A stretch of DNA of 64,000 nt from positions 1-64,000 of IMG/VR virus record IMGVR_UViG_3300006903_000002; one strand, given 5' to 3'. Shown here piece by piece: positions 44,254 to 53,397 of this stretch. Position 1 is the stretch's first letter. Each line of letters opens with the position of its first letter. Made by a program: the position numbers and the translations under genes. Under the pieces are notes generated by a model. The model was not told the DNA's origin. It ran no database searches and saw only the letters and a program-made list of their open reading frames with translations. Source of the stretch: a virus.

Positions 44254-45084
44254 TTAGTATCCTATGTGTTGTACGACGAATTCGGAAGCGGAGAACCTAT
44301 TTGCTGTGCCTGCATTCAAATTGCCCCCTGAATCTTGATATGCGGCCAACTCAAAATAGTCTCCCGGCACGATGTTGAATGCGTCAGAGTAGATTGCATA
44401 GTCCGCGAGGGCGGGGTTTGTCGTAGCGGTAAGCATAGCTTTCAACAAGGCTCCGTTCAAGTAAATGAACAATCCATATTGTGTGCCTGCTCCGCTTGCC
44501 TCAAACCGGGTTTTCCCATGAACGTGATATTGCCCTCCCCCGTCAGGTGGAACTGTTATGCGGGTTGGATTCACAACTGTGTCATGCATGTTGAAGGGGT
44601 CGTAATCTTCAGAGTTAAATGTCAAAAATTGCACTATTGAACCACTTACAATTGCTTGCGCGGCGTTGTTGAAGACGCTGCAAAACGGTTTTATGCCCCA
44701 ATTATTTCTCACAACAGGCAGCGTAATTGTGTCTCGCGGGATAGTCAGCAGCAGGATGCAACTAACACTCGGCACGCTGCACTTGAGAATCACCTCTCCT
44801 GCTTGCCAAGGACGCTTAGTAGTGCTCACATCCTTATATATGATGGGCGCGTAGGAGGGAGTTAGTTTGCTGTAAAAACCAACCACCGCATACTCTATAT
44901 TTTCAGGGTCGCTCGGGCGCAGTTTGGTCGCAATACTCAACTCTTGGTGCGCGACAGATGGAAATGTCACATTCACATATTCATACGCATATGCGGGGGT
45001 GGAGTTTTTATGGTCGGTTTGAAGACGACTTAATCCAGCCGGAATGCCTTCAACTTGCTTGACTTCGCTTTGTGTTAAGGGCAT
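44254..45084 (-). CDS. Tail protein with C1q/TNF-like end
   Basis: Protein of 276 aa. The last 130 residues (NMHDTVVNPTRITVPPDGG, YHVHGKTRFEASGA, YGLFIYLNG, DYFELAAYQDSGG) follow the jelly-roll pattern of C1q-like trimers found at the tips of phage fibres. The N-terminal half is also strand-rich. Probably a receptor-binding or decoration protein. Confidence 0.65.
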   Translation of the reverse strand: MPLTQSEVKQVEGIPAGLSRLQTDHKNSTPAYAYEYVNVTFPSVAHQELSIATKLRPSDPENIEYAVVGFYSKLTPSYAPIIYKDVSTTKRPWQAGEVILKCSVPSVSCILLLTIPRDTITLPVVRNNWGIKPFCSVFNNAAQAIVSGSIVQFLTFNSEDYDPFNMHDTVVNPTRITVPPDGGGQYHVHGKTRFEASGAGTQYGLFIYLNGALLKAMLTATTNPALADYAIYSDAFNIVPGDYFELAAYQDSGGNLNAGTANRFSASEFVVQHIGY

Positions 45085-45085
45085 C

Positions 45086-47236
45086 TTACGACTTGTCCGT
45101 TAACGGCTCCGCACGGAGGGCCATTCTGAATATGGAAATAGGTGAATTAGCTGTACCAACCCGCACGCGCATCAAATATGACCTACCCACTAGGCCGACT
45201 CGAAGGGAAGTTCGAATTGGCTTAAGAGTAGTCGTGTCAATTGAAAACGTTGCTGTCCGTTCCGGGTTTGTTCCAAAGTGAGGATTCAAATTCGTAAACA
45301 TATCAACTGCGGCAGTCTTCCCACTTACTCCACTCGTCTCCAAGAAAAATTGTTCGAACCGTTTCTTCCACATCCCGAGGCCCATTGAACTCCATCCGAA
45401 GTCGAATTCAAAATTCGGGGAAGAAATGTTGTATGTCCAAGTGGAGTCGGGAACGGGATTAAACGCTTCTCCCGCATCCAACGTCAACGTCGTAGCTGTG
45501 TTTGACCCAATCCTCTTCCTTTGCAAATTTTGTCCGTTAGCGTCCCGCACATACACGTATTGTTGTTGAAGTTGGTCGCCTGTGTCGAAAAAACCACCGC
45601 CTATTAGGTCTGTGAGGGTTGTAGAGGTTGCGCTAGTTAGATTCCTATTCCCTAGCGTCCCTCCCGCTGCTCCATCTGTGAACAAATTCTGGTTGATTGG
45701 GAAATCAGGCTTTCCAAGTTGCGTTTCAAGTCTAAAAATCTTCCCAATGTAATCTCCCATATATAATTTTGGTTGTCCAGTTGCGTCAAAAACCCTCTCT
45801 AGGCTTGAAAAATCAAGCATTTGCCAACCATCACTTTCAAATACACCTAAACGGAGGGAATAGGGAAGCAAAATGTTGTTTCTGTTTGTAGCGAGGACAG
45901 GAATGCTCCATAACAAACGTAAACCGACTTCATCTAGGCCAACAACGATTTTATCCAACACATTGAAATTGATGTTGTCTGAACTTACAATGTTTGCGTT
46001 GTTGGGTTGGGCAAGCAGCAGGGGTGAGTTGCCGGGCGAATAAGATGCTGGACCAAAACTTGTCCAAAAGTAGGTCACATCGTTAACGGTGATGATACTC
46101 ATATGCGAGACGCAACCGAATTGATTCGTAATAATGCGCAATTCCCAATTAGGAAAAGTGCCAACCAAGATATAGATGCTGCGATTCTTCAATATGACTA
46201 ACTGCTCGTGGGCACTTTCAATTGCCATAATCCTATCCCCATCATCTTTGCCAACGGGGATTGTGAAGGTTGGGTCAAATGACTCCATACCCTCACTCGT
46301 CGTCTTGCTGAATACGAGAGTTGAATTACTTGCTTGTGGCACTCCAAACAACCTGCCCTGATGGAATGTAATGCGGTCAAGGATAGGAGGAGGATTATTT
46401 TCGGTCGCTGTGGGCGCAAGAATCGTCAGAGCGTTGATTTGTGCATCAGAAATATTCACAACGACAGTTTGATTTGTATTTGAAAAGCCTCCGTCTGCGT
46501 TGACCGCAGGAGTCGTTCCTACCACACAACGAAATATACCTCCACTCAAAGTGCCCTTACGGATGTAGATGCGGATGGTTGTGACTTGCGCGTCTCCGCT
46601 TGCCACGAGAGTGACGTTTATGACGTTTCCTGCCGCCACAATGGTGTTGAGAGGACTCAAACTACTCTCTTGACCCGTCAGGTTGTTGTAGTATGTGACA
46701 CCGAAGTCGTAGGTGCCGTTTGGCGTGCCTCCCCCGCCTAGAGCAACAGCAGGCAGGGCGGGAGCCACAATCCCCATCCCCTGCACCTTCCCATTCCCAC
46801 CAATAATAGTTAGCTTTTTGTTCTCAACTCCGTTCACGATGAACATCAAGGCGTTTGCCTGCACACTGTCGGGATAGACGTTCGTACTGAAGGGGATTGG
46901 GGTGCCGGTGTCGAAGTCTGTGAGAGTTCCGTTTGTGTCGTTCATCTGCTGTAATCTGCCGGTTGCGTTGATGACGAGGTGACGACTACTTCCGGGTCCT
47001 GTTGGACGATAATCCCCTTGCCACGTTATAGCAGTCCCTCCCGTCATCTTTGCGGTATTCATGAGAGTGCATCCGGGGCGTGTGGATGGGACTGCACTGT
47101 TGCTGCCGACATTCAACAATTGACAATTCTTCCCTCGCGGGAAGGCGTTCAATGCCTTCAAGTCGTCAGGGCGTGCATTCGTCGCTACTCCCCCCACCCA
47201 CTCATGAATTTCGTCATACAACAGTTTTCGTGGCAC
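45086..47236 (-). CDS. Tail nozzle-like protein
   Basis: Protein of 716 aa from GTG 47236, a size fitting podovirus tail nozzle/stabilisation proteins (T7 gp12 type). The sequence starts around GGVATNARPDDLKALN and STRPGCTLM, then repeated strands (VYVRDANGQNLQRKRIG, LVILKNRSIYILVG) consistent with a beta-propeller. Its place directly after the adaptor supports the role. Inference from size, order and composition. Confidence 0.65.
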   Translation of the reverse strand: MPRKLLYDEIHEWVGGVATNARPDDLKALNAFPRGKNCQLLNVGSNSAVPSTRPGCTLMNTAKMTGGTAITWQGDYRPTGPGSSRHLVINATGRLQQMNDTNGTLTDFDTGTPIPFSTNVYPDSVQANALMFIVNGVENKKLTIIGGNGKVQGMGIVAPALPAVALGGGGTPNGTYDFGVTYYNNLTGQESSLSPLNTIVAAGNVINVTLVASGDAQVTTIRIYIRKGTLSGGIFRCVVGTTPAVNADGGFSNTNQTVVVNISDAQINALTILAPTATENNPPPILDRITFHQGRLFGVPQASNSTLVFSKTTSEGMESFDPTFTIPVGKDDGDRIMAIESAHEQLVILKNRSIYILVGTFPNWELRIITNQFGCVSHMSIITVNDVTYFWTSFGPASYSPGNSPLLLAQPNNANIVSSDNINFNVLDKIVVGLDEVGLRLLWSIPVLATNRNNILLPYSLRLGVFESDGWQMLDFSSLERVFDATGQPKLYMGDYIGKIFRLETQLGKPDFPINQNLFTDGAAGGTLGNRNLTSATSTTLTDLIGGGFFDTGDQLQQQYVYVRDANGQNLQRKRIGSNTATTLTLDAGEAFNPVPDSTWTYNISSPNFEFDFGWSSMGLGMWKKRFEQFFLETSGVSGKTAAVDMFTNLNPHFGTNPERTATFSIDTTTLKPIRTSLRVGLVGRSYLMRVRVGTANSPISIFRMALRAEPLTDKS

Positions 47237-47248
47237 AATACAATCCTA

Positions 47249-48253
47249 TTAGGTCGTGTAGATGCGTGGAGCGTCTGGTTCCTCACCAAGGTAACGAATG
47301 TATCTCGGTTCGCTTTCTAACGAAGCCATTTCATCATTCCACAACAACATAGATTCTTCCAGCTTTTGTGAATTCATTCTCCAAGTCGCCACGTCATCAG
47401 GGTCGCTGCTTGCGTCGTAGGTGGCAACATCTAAGAGTGTGTCCCACACAAGGATTTGCGTGAATGGAGGAGGGATGTCAGGGATGTCGTCGTCATCCAC
47501 GAGAAAGAATGGTTGGCGATAGAAGCGATATTCTATTGTGTTTACAACGTTAGGAATACTCAATATATATATTTGTGGGAATGTTTTCCCAAGCTCCCCG
47601 GTTGCAACTCCAAATTGTCCCACATCCAACGTCAACAGTGTCCTTGTTTCAGTGACATCTTTCATCGTAAACACTCCCGTCAACGGAGCACTTATTGTAA
47701 CGTGGAGGATTGGGTCGGCGAAGGTTTTTGTACTAACAACATGAGTTGTTCCACTCAAGGTAAGAGTATCATGAGTTAATGATAGTGTGGTTGTATCCTG
47801 CCCAACCACCTTCACAGTTATTCCCGTATCACCCGCATTACTGCTAAATACTACCACCTGTGAGGGGGTTAGGAGTTGGTTTTGAAGAGCGGATTGCCCC
47901 CACAAAGAAAAGCGGGTAGCGTTCCCTGTGTCGGTGTTCCACCTCACGCCACTCGGCCCAAGCATTCTGCCATTCTCCTGAATCATATAAGCTTTGACAG
48001 TTTGATTGAAGAAGTAGAGAGGTTTGTAAAATTCAGAATGGAGGGAATATTGTTGTTGATTCAAAACTGTGTCGAAGGTGAGAGCCTTCGGCCACAGCAT
48101 GAAGTACCAATCATAAGATGTTAGACGTTGGAAGTGTGCACGGTTGATGGCATTTTTGACGAGAGTCAAGGTAGTGGATGAGGTGTTTGTGTCCTCATCC
48201 ATGTAGCGTAGCACCTCGTCTTGGAGGTTTTTGAAGGTGTAGAATTTTGCCAT
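47249..48253 (-). CDS. Adaptor/head-tail connector
   Basis: Protein of 334 aa. The start TFKNLQDEVLRYMDED, then LVKNAINRAHFQRLTSYDWYFM, is typical of podovirus adaptor (gp11-like) proteins: helices that dock on the portal with a beta-barrel insertion in the middle and a C-terminal helix (ESMLLWNDEMASLE). It would join the portal to the nozzle. Confidence 0.75.
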   Translation of the reverse strand: MAKFYTFKNLQDEVLRYMDEDTNTSSTTLTLVKNAINRAHFQRLTSYDWYFMLWPKALTFDTVLNQQQYSLHSEFYKPLYFFNQTVKAYMIQENGRMLGPSGVRWNTDTGNATRFSLWGQSALQNQLLTPSQVVVFSSNAGDTGITVKVVGQDTTTLSLTHDTLTLSGTTHVVSTKTFADPILHVTISAPLTGVFTMKDVTETRTLLTLDVGQFGVATGELGKTFPQIYILSIPNVVNTIEYRFYRQPFFLVDDDDIPDIPPPFTQILVWDTLLDVATYDASSDPDDVATWRMNSQKLEESMLLWNDEMASLESEPRYIRYLGEEPDAPRIYTT

Positions 48254-49131
48254 TATGCAGTCTGCTTAATGATGCCTTCGACGTTGTATGTGACGGTTGT
48301 ATATGTGCCAGCGGCTTGAGTGCGAATCGTAATTGTTGTTGAGGCTTTTGCGCGAATGTGCAATGGGACGCCCATATACGGAACCGCACCATTCGCGTTA
48401 GCAATGCTCGTCGTCGTCACACCACCAGCGACAAGACCGAAGGTCATCGTAAGGACGCGCGCCGTGTTGCCTTCATCGGTGTATGCACATTCAATGTTGA
48501 AGGCGTGGGTCGTTGCTGTCGTGACTAGGACGTTTGCGCTCACTTCGAAGGAGCCATCCGCAGCGGGCACCGTATAGGCAGCGACAGACGCTACTGCTGC
48601 CGTCTGCGCCGTCGCACGGCCCACACGACGAACAGCAGGCGCGACGAAGACAGTCGCGCCATTAAGTCGCGCCTTCAGCGCACCCGAGGCTCCCGTAATC
48701 GCCCCTGTGTCGGAGTCTACCCACCAATCACCGTTGGCGAGAGTGCCGGGAGTCGCCATGTTCGAGCGAACACGAGAATCTAGGCCCGATGTGCCGAAAT
48801 ACATTTCACCGCCAGATTGTCCGGCAATCCAATTAGTTGCTGTTGTGATGTTGTTCACTTCTAGGGATGCTGTATCTGCGGCTCCTGATGAGGCGCGAAG
48901 ATTCCACGCTCCATCGGATGTCGCTTGAAATCGCCCGCGCGAGACGCCGCCACTCGCCATTGTAAGAATGGCGCTATTTACTTGAACATCTCCGTTAAAG
49001 ACACGTAGATATTCCCCACCGTCAGCACCAGTAAGTCCCATGCCAGTGCCGCTAACCTGTATTTTGGCTCCGTTGGGAAGTCTAGAAGGAGAAACTAGTG
49101 TGCTTCTCGCACGTTGAATCCAAGTTACCAT
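48253..49131 (-). CDS. Virion surface or fibre protein
   Basis: Protein of 292 aa. Gly/Thr/Ala-rich strands throughout (NGAKIQVSGTG, MASGGVSRGRFQATSDGAWNL) and a C-terminal jelly-roll-like region (FEVSANVLVTTATTHAFNIE). Composition suits a head or tail fibre. Overlaps the adaptor by one base. Confidence 0.6.
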   Translation of the reverse strand: MVTWIQRARSTLVSPSRLPNGAKIQVSGTGMGLTGADGGEYLRVFNGDVQVNSAILTMASGGVSRGRFQATSDGAWNLRASSGAADTASLEVNNITTATNWIAGQSGGEMYFGTSGLDSRVRSNMATPGTLANGDWWVDSDTGAITGASGALKARLNGATVFVAPAVRRVGRATAQTAAVASVAAYTVPAADGSFEVSANVLVTTATTHAFNIECAYTDEGNTARVLTMTFGLVAGGVTTTSIANANGAVPYMGVPLHIRAKASTTITIRTQAAGTYTTVTYNVEGIIKQTA

Positions 49132-49146
49132 CTAATTACTCCATTT

Positions 49147-49482
49147 TTACGCATAAGTGACGTTAATTGTAGCGTCAGTGGTGATTCGGAATGCCTTGAA
49201 GTTGCGAATGTCATCTTCACTCTCAAGCGTCAAGGTGTCATCCACATTCATTCTATGCCCAACTGTCGTAGATGGCGTTGTGCCATCGAGGGTGAAGCGA
49301 ATTTGGTCCCCTTCCACACTTATGTATGCGAATTTTGCAATCTTTCTAGTCACTTGGTTTCCAGAATTTCCAGTATCGGCTTTGTTGTAGACACTAGAAG
49401 TGAGTGTTTTAACCGCATTCGTGACTGTTAACTGCTCAAATGCGAAGGACCCAATCAATCCATTTAATGCTCTATATGCCAT
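49147..49482 (-). CDS. Small beta-rich virion protein
   Basis: Protein of 111 aa. Strand-rich (TRKIAKFAYISVEGDQIRFTL) with Ser/Thr stretches. Likely a decoration protein. Function unknown. Confidence 0.55.
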   Translation of the reverse strand: MAYRALNGLIGSFAFEQLTVTNAVKTLTSSVYNKADTGNSGNQVTRKIAKFAYISVEGDQIRFTLDGTTPSTTVGHRMNVDDTLTLESEDDIRNFKAFRITTDATINVTYA

Positions 49483-50040
49483 TTACATCCTACTTCTATG
49501 AATTACTTTCGTATTTCCAGTAAATCCTACCTGTTTGATTCCGCTAATAAACGGATAATCATCTCTTGTTGCGTCTATTGTGTTTGCCACTTCCCTCGCA
49601 CGACTCTCCAGCAACCTCTGATTATGCTTGTCTGCTTCCTGTGACAAACGTTCAATTGCTCCGCGAAGGGGGTCGGTGCGTCTAAGGTGTTCAAGAAGTG
49701 CCTCCCCAAGAGGAAAGTATCCCGCGAGGATGCGCCCATCCCTCCCACGACGAATGCAGTGCTCACATCGCACTTCTTTGAAGCGTAATTCGGGAACCTT
49801 TAACGGCAGATTGCATTGTGGGCATGGCATGGTTGTTCCTGCCCTCACCTCACATACAAACCACATTCCATCACGGGCGCGAATCAAACTGTCGTCAAAA
49901 GGGTCAATCCGCAGAGGGGGAAGGCATCCCCTTCCTACTTGTTGTTCAATGTGCCATGCTTCCCGCTTATCACTCCATCTAATGCGTAGATGTGGGAATT
50001 CCCTCTTCAAGCCGTTGACGAACGTTTTTGGTGCTTCCAT
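49483..50040 (-). CDS. Zinc-containing hypothetical protein
   Basis: Protein of 185 aa from ATG 50040. CPQC and CEHC (17-22 residues apart) form a probable zinc ribbon; the C-terminus is a long helical region (LSQEADKHNQRLLESRA). It follows the strong terminator, so it may be read from its own start or by read-through. Possibly a regulator or a structural protein. Confidence 0.6.
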   Translation of the reverse strand: MEAPKTFVNGLKREFPHLRIRWSDKREAWHIEQQVGRGCLPPLRIDPFDDSLIRARDGMWFVCEVRAGTTMPCPQCNLPLKVPELRFKEVRCEHCIRRGRDGRILAGYFPLGEALLEHLRRTDPLRGAIERLSQEADKHNQRLLESRAREVANTIDATRDDYPFISGIKQVGFTGNTKVIHRSRM

Positions 50041-50052
50041 TTTGTTGTGTCT

Positions 50053-50113
50053 AAAAAAGAAAGGGAACTGTACCCACTTTGGGCACGTTCGCACCTAATT
50101 TGGGTAAGTTCCC
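50053..50113 (-). terminator. Strong intrinsic terminator after capsid block
   Basis: On the minus strand GGGAACT and AGTTCCC pair (7 bp), with an inner CCC/GGG extension and a 3' T-rich tail TTTCTTTTTT. It lies between the decoration gene 50126-50728 and the next gene. It should reduce expression of downstream tail genes relative to the capsid. Confidence 0.8.
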
Positions 50114-50125
50114 TATTTGGTTGTT

Positions 50126-50728
50126 TTAGATTCCGAACGCTTCGACCTTAAAGGTGTGTCCAAGCACATCGCTGGCTGCACCTGTTGTTCCGCTTGCTCC
50201 CGTTACCTTCACGGTGACTGCTCCAGATAGGGTTTCTCCCGGTGCGGTCTTTGTCGTAAATGGTAGAAGGGCGGTCCAAATGCATCCATCTCCCAACTGT
50301 GTTGCCGCAGCAGTCCTGTAAATGACTGCCGTCGCCTTCCATGCTGTTGCGTTGTTAGTTACGACTCCTGTCGTTGCCACTGCTGTGGCTCCGAAGAAAA
50401 TCTTCACAGTCTTGTTATTGCCGTTTGCTGCAAAAACTCCACTAGCCTCAACCTTAATGCCCTGCCCGTTCACACCAAGGAAGGCGGCCGGAAGGGAATA
50501 TGTGAAGAGTGTGTCGTCTGTTGTGTCGGCAGCATTTCCAACTCCTGCAATCGAAAACTGACTGTTGAGAGTTGAATTCTGAACCAACTTTGTTGACGCA
50601 GTTCCAACGAGAGTGTTATGCTCAAGCATATTGCTTGTAGCATTCACTCCCACCGAGGCTGCGTTTGCTGTATCTGTAGGAGGAATATTACCCGCAAGGT
50701 TATTCCTCTGCACATCCATTACTGGCAT
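50126..50728 (-). CDS. Head decoration or fibre protein
   Basis: Protein of 200 aa, rich in Ala/Thr/Gly/Asn, all strands in the C-terminal 130 residues (IKVEASGVFAANGNNKTVKI, TAVATTGVV), a pattern of phage head fibres and decoration proteins. It lies just after the capsid gene and before the terminator, so high expression is expected. Confidence 0.6.
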   Translation of the reverse strand: MPVMDVQRNNLAGNIPPTDTANAASVGVNATSNMLEHNTLVGTASTKLVQNSTLNSQFSIAGVGNAADTTDDTLFTYSLPAAFLGVNGQGIKVEASGVFAANGNNKTVKIFFGATAVATTGVVTNNATAWKATAVIYRTAAATQLGDGCIWTALLPFTTKTAPGETLSGAVTVKVTGASGTTGAASDVLGHTFKVEAFGI

Positions 50729-50744
50729 TTTCTATGCTCCTGAA

Positions 50745-51188
50745 TTAGTAGTTTGAAGTTGCGCTCTGAATTCTCTTCAGATTCACCTGAACCACCCCAA
50801 TGTAGGCGGTGACTGTGCCACCCCAAATAGCCGCTAGCCGGTCGCCTGCCGCTATTCTGCGTGTCGCCTGTGTTGCTGTGATTCCACTCGCAAGGGTTTT
50901 GCTAACTGTTGTGTTTGCAGTTGAGTCGAGAGCAAAAGTGCTCGTTAGCACACTTGTTCCGCTAGCAGGCGCTTGTGTGCCAGTGCACTTCTTAATGTCT
51001 AGTGTGCTAGAACCTGCTCCTGCCACCGAATGCACCTCACCAATAGAAACAATTTCGAAGTCTCCATCAGATACGAAAAATGGTCCATTGGACTGTGCCG
51101 CTGCTACCATCACTGCGAAAGTGACATTTTCATTCTCCGTCAGTGTCCCAACTGTCCCGTCAATGCGTCGTTGAAAACGTACTGCCAT
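50745..51188 (-). CDS. Head decoration-like protein
   Basis: Protein of 147 aa next to the capsid gene. Strand pattern with FFVSDGDFEIVSIGEVHSVAG and AAIWGGTVTAYIGVVQVNLK, common to decoration proteins of podoviruses. Probably binds capsid hexamers. Confidence 0.6.
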   Translation of the reverse strand: MAVRFQRRIDGTVGTLTENENVTFAVMVAAAQSNGPFFVSDGDFEIVSIGEVHSVAGAGSSTLDIKKCTGTQAPASGTSVLTSTFALDSTANTTVSKTLASGITATQATRRIAAGDRLAAIWGGTVTAYIGVVQVNLKRIQSATSNY

Positions 51189-51221
51189 TTAATTACCTCA
51201 TTTCACAAGCCACCACAAGAG

Positions 51222-51266
51222 GGCAAGTTATGGCGCTTCGTGAAACGAAAGATGTGGTTACTTGCC
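51222..51266 (-). terminator. Weak hairpin after capsid gene
   Basis: On the minus strand GGCAAGT and ACTTGCC pair (7 bp) around a 31-base loop, followed by CCTCTTGTGG. A weak terminator or processing site that could set the capsid:decoration ratio. Confidence 0.35.
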
Positions 51267-51277
51267 TAACCTATTTA

Positions 51278-52516
51278 TTACTCTGAGATGTCGTCTAGGA
51301 GTCCGTTCGCATTCCTTGCGATTGTTCCAAGATTGCCGTAATGGAACATTGTCGCCTCATATGCGTCGGTGTTTGGCACACGACTCAAAACGGCTCCATC
51401 CTTATCCAACCAATCGAAGTCGCTGGTTCTGAAAATCTTCAGAGTGTCAGGACTCAAGTAGTAGATTCGGTTCTTCTTGCACTGTGGGTCAGGGACGAGT
51501 GGTTTGCCGTTAAAGTCAACCGCACTGAACCCGCCATCCAACTCCATCGTGTTGACGTGACGCTTGTCAGCAATCAAGATACTCACATACTTAGCACGCA
51601 CTCCGTAGCTGCATAGGAGGAACTTGACTCCACTCTCATCATAATCGCTGTTTGTTGCGATTAGGTCGAGAGGCTTCTGCATGTTCTCTAGAGTGAGAGA
51701 CTGGTTTGTGCCTGCTGTCGCACCAGTCACGACTTGACTAATCCAGAATGTCTTAGATGCAACCGGCAACCCTTCAAGACCACCTGCTAGGAGTGGGGGG
51801 TCGCTTGTTGCGACGATTCCAGCGATTCCCATCAATTGCAATCCGGCAGTGCCCGGAACGACGAGAGGGTCGTTGTCGGAAACTGTGATTGACGAACCAA
51901 ATGTAACGTTCTGGCCGACAGGAGATGTTGACGCAGTGCCGGGAGTCACGGTCACGCCCGCTACCCTCACAGTTGTCGTGTTGCCTGCAAGGATGTCAAC
52001 AACCTGTGCACCTGTCTGAAGGTAGTTAAAGTTGTTGCCCCTTGTGTCATCCACGACTCCTGTAGTTGTTGCTGCGACTGCCGCTGCCATTTGCGCGAGA
52101 TAATCGATTCCATCCCCGTGTAGCTGGCGGTTGAAACTACGCTTGAAATCCATTACAAGACCTTGAATTTCCGCGTCGATAGCCTTTACGAAGGCTCCTG
52201 CATTATCACGAGTAGCCGCTACTGTCGGTCCAGTAATCTGAATTCTACCATATTGATAGACGTTCGGAATTACGGCCACATCGTAGCCTTGCTGTCCCGC
52301 AGTAGGCAATGTGCCACCATCAATGCGTCCAGTGCCCGCGCTTGTGTTACGTGAAGTGTGCAATGGGACAGTAAATGTCTTACCACTTACGCTGATTGCA
52401 TTGTCCTCACGGCCAATCCTACTTAGAAGGATTGTGCTGTTGTTAAGCTGCTCTCTAATCGGTCCCAAATACCTTGTCTTCAGGATGTTAGAAGCAGCAC
52501 TCAAATCGAATGCCAT
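51278..52516 (-). CDS. Major capsid protein, HK97-like
   Basis: Protein of 412 aa in the position just after the scaffold gene. N-terminal LKTRYLGPIREQLNN and a basic region, FTVPLHTSRN, then RIQITGPTVAATRDN followed by FVKAIDAEIQGLVMDFKRSFNRQL, the spine-helix pattern of HK97-fold coats; the C-terminal AYEATMFHYGNLG is the P-domain. AGGGAA precedes ATG 52516. High expression is expected. Confidence 0.8.
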   Translation of the reverse strand: MAFDLSAASNILKTRYLGPIREQLNNSTILLSRIGREDNAISVSGKTFTVPLHTSRNTSAGTGRIDGGTLPTAGQQGYDVAVIPNVYQYGRIQITGPTVAATRDNAGAFVKAIDAEIQGLVMDFKRSFNRQLHGDGIDYLAQMAAAVAATTTGVVDDTRGNNFNYLQTGAQVVDILAGNTTTVRVAGVTVTPGTASTSPVGQNVTFGSSITVSDNDPLVVPGTAGLQLMGIAGIVATSDPPLLAGGLEGLPVASKTFWISQVVTGATAGTNQSLTLENMQKPLDLIATNSDYDESGVKFLLCSYGVRAKYVSILIADKRHVNTMELDGGFSAVDFNGKPLVPDPQCKKNRIYYLSPDTLKIFRTSDFDWLDKDGAVLSRVPNTDAYEATMFHYGNLGTIARNANGLLDDISE

Positions 52517-52527
52517 GATTTTATTCC

Positions 52528-53397
52528 CTATTTATTGAGTGCAGTCTGCATCAAATCACTCACAGCCGCTTGGAACAAATCATTGCTTCCAAGCTTGAAT
52601 TTCTTTTCAGGCTGAAGAGTTTGAGGTGCAATGCCACCAGCCTCGATTCCGTTCTTGACCAGTTTTGCCTGCTGCACTGCGTTGTCTTTCTGTTGATTCT
52701 GGAAGCGACTCATTAGACGGTTTGCGCGAGATTCGGCAGCTTCCACGAACAGGCGTTTTGCCTCTTCCAGATTGGCTGGCTGTTTCTGCGAAACATCATT
52801 CCTCAACAGTTGGTCGATGCCATCAATATCCTGAAGAATTGTGTGCTTATCGAGCAATTGTTTGATGGTTGAGTTGATTTCCCCTCCATATTGCGCCGCG
52901 AGAGAACGAATTTCCATCTCCTGTGCCATCGCTTCCATCTGCTCCCTCAAAGCAGCCTGCTGCTGTTGTCCTTGACTCGCCATGAGTTGTTGCAACTGTT
53001 CTGCTGTTGGTGGTTGGCTTGGGTCTACAATTCCTGCTTGTAGATTGCGAAGTGCAGTTACGACTCGTGGGTCACTTAAGAAAGTGCGTACCTGTTCTAA
53101 CTGCTGTTGGTAGGTGGAAATTTCCTGCTCATACCTCTGGCGCTCTTGCGCTAGTTGCATAGTCTTTGCGGTGTAATCCTGCTGGCGACTATAGCCACTT
53201 AGAAGCTCGGGAAGTGGGACCTTGTGGGTTTGTCCATTCACCTTCACTTCATAAAATTGTTCTGCGGACGCAGGAAGTTGCTGGCCCTCATCTTTCTGAA
53301 GAGGCTGTTGACCGCCCGCTGTCTGTTCTAAAAGTGCCGCGCCGGTTGCGTCTACTTGCTCATTAAAGAGCATTACGAAGTCGTTATTGTTGTACAT
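52528..53397 (-). CDS. Capsid scaffold protein
   Basis: Protein of 289 aa from ATG 53397 (AGGA upstream; GTG 53418 possible). Gln/Glu-rich with long coiled coils (QERQRYEQEISTYQQQLEQV) after an SAEQFYEVKVNGQTHKVPLPELLSGY segment typical of phage scaffold proteins. It lies between portal and capsid genes, the usual order, and should guide capsid assembly. Confidence 0.75.
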   Translation of the reverse strand: MYNNNDFVMLFNEQVDATGAALLEQTAGGQQPLQKDEGQQLPASAEQFYEVKVNGQTHKVPLPELLSGYSRQQDYTAKTMQLAQERQRYEQEISTYQQQLEQVRTFLSDPRVVTALRNLQAGIVDPSQPPTAEQLQQLMASQGQQQQAALREQMEAMAQEMEIRSLAAQYGGEINSTIKQLLDKHTILQDIDGIDQLLRNDVSQKQPANLEEAKRLFVEAAESRANRLMSRFQNQQKDNAVQQAKLVKNGIEAGGIAPQTLQPEKKFKLGSNDLFQAAVSDLMQTALNK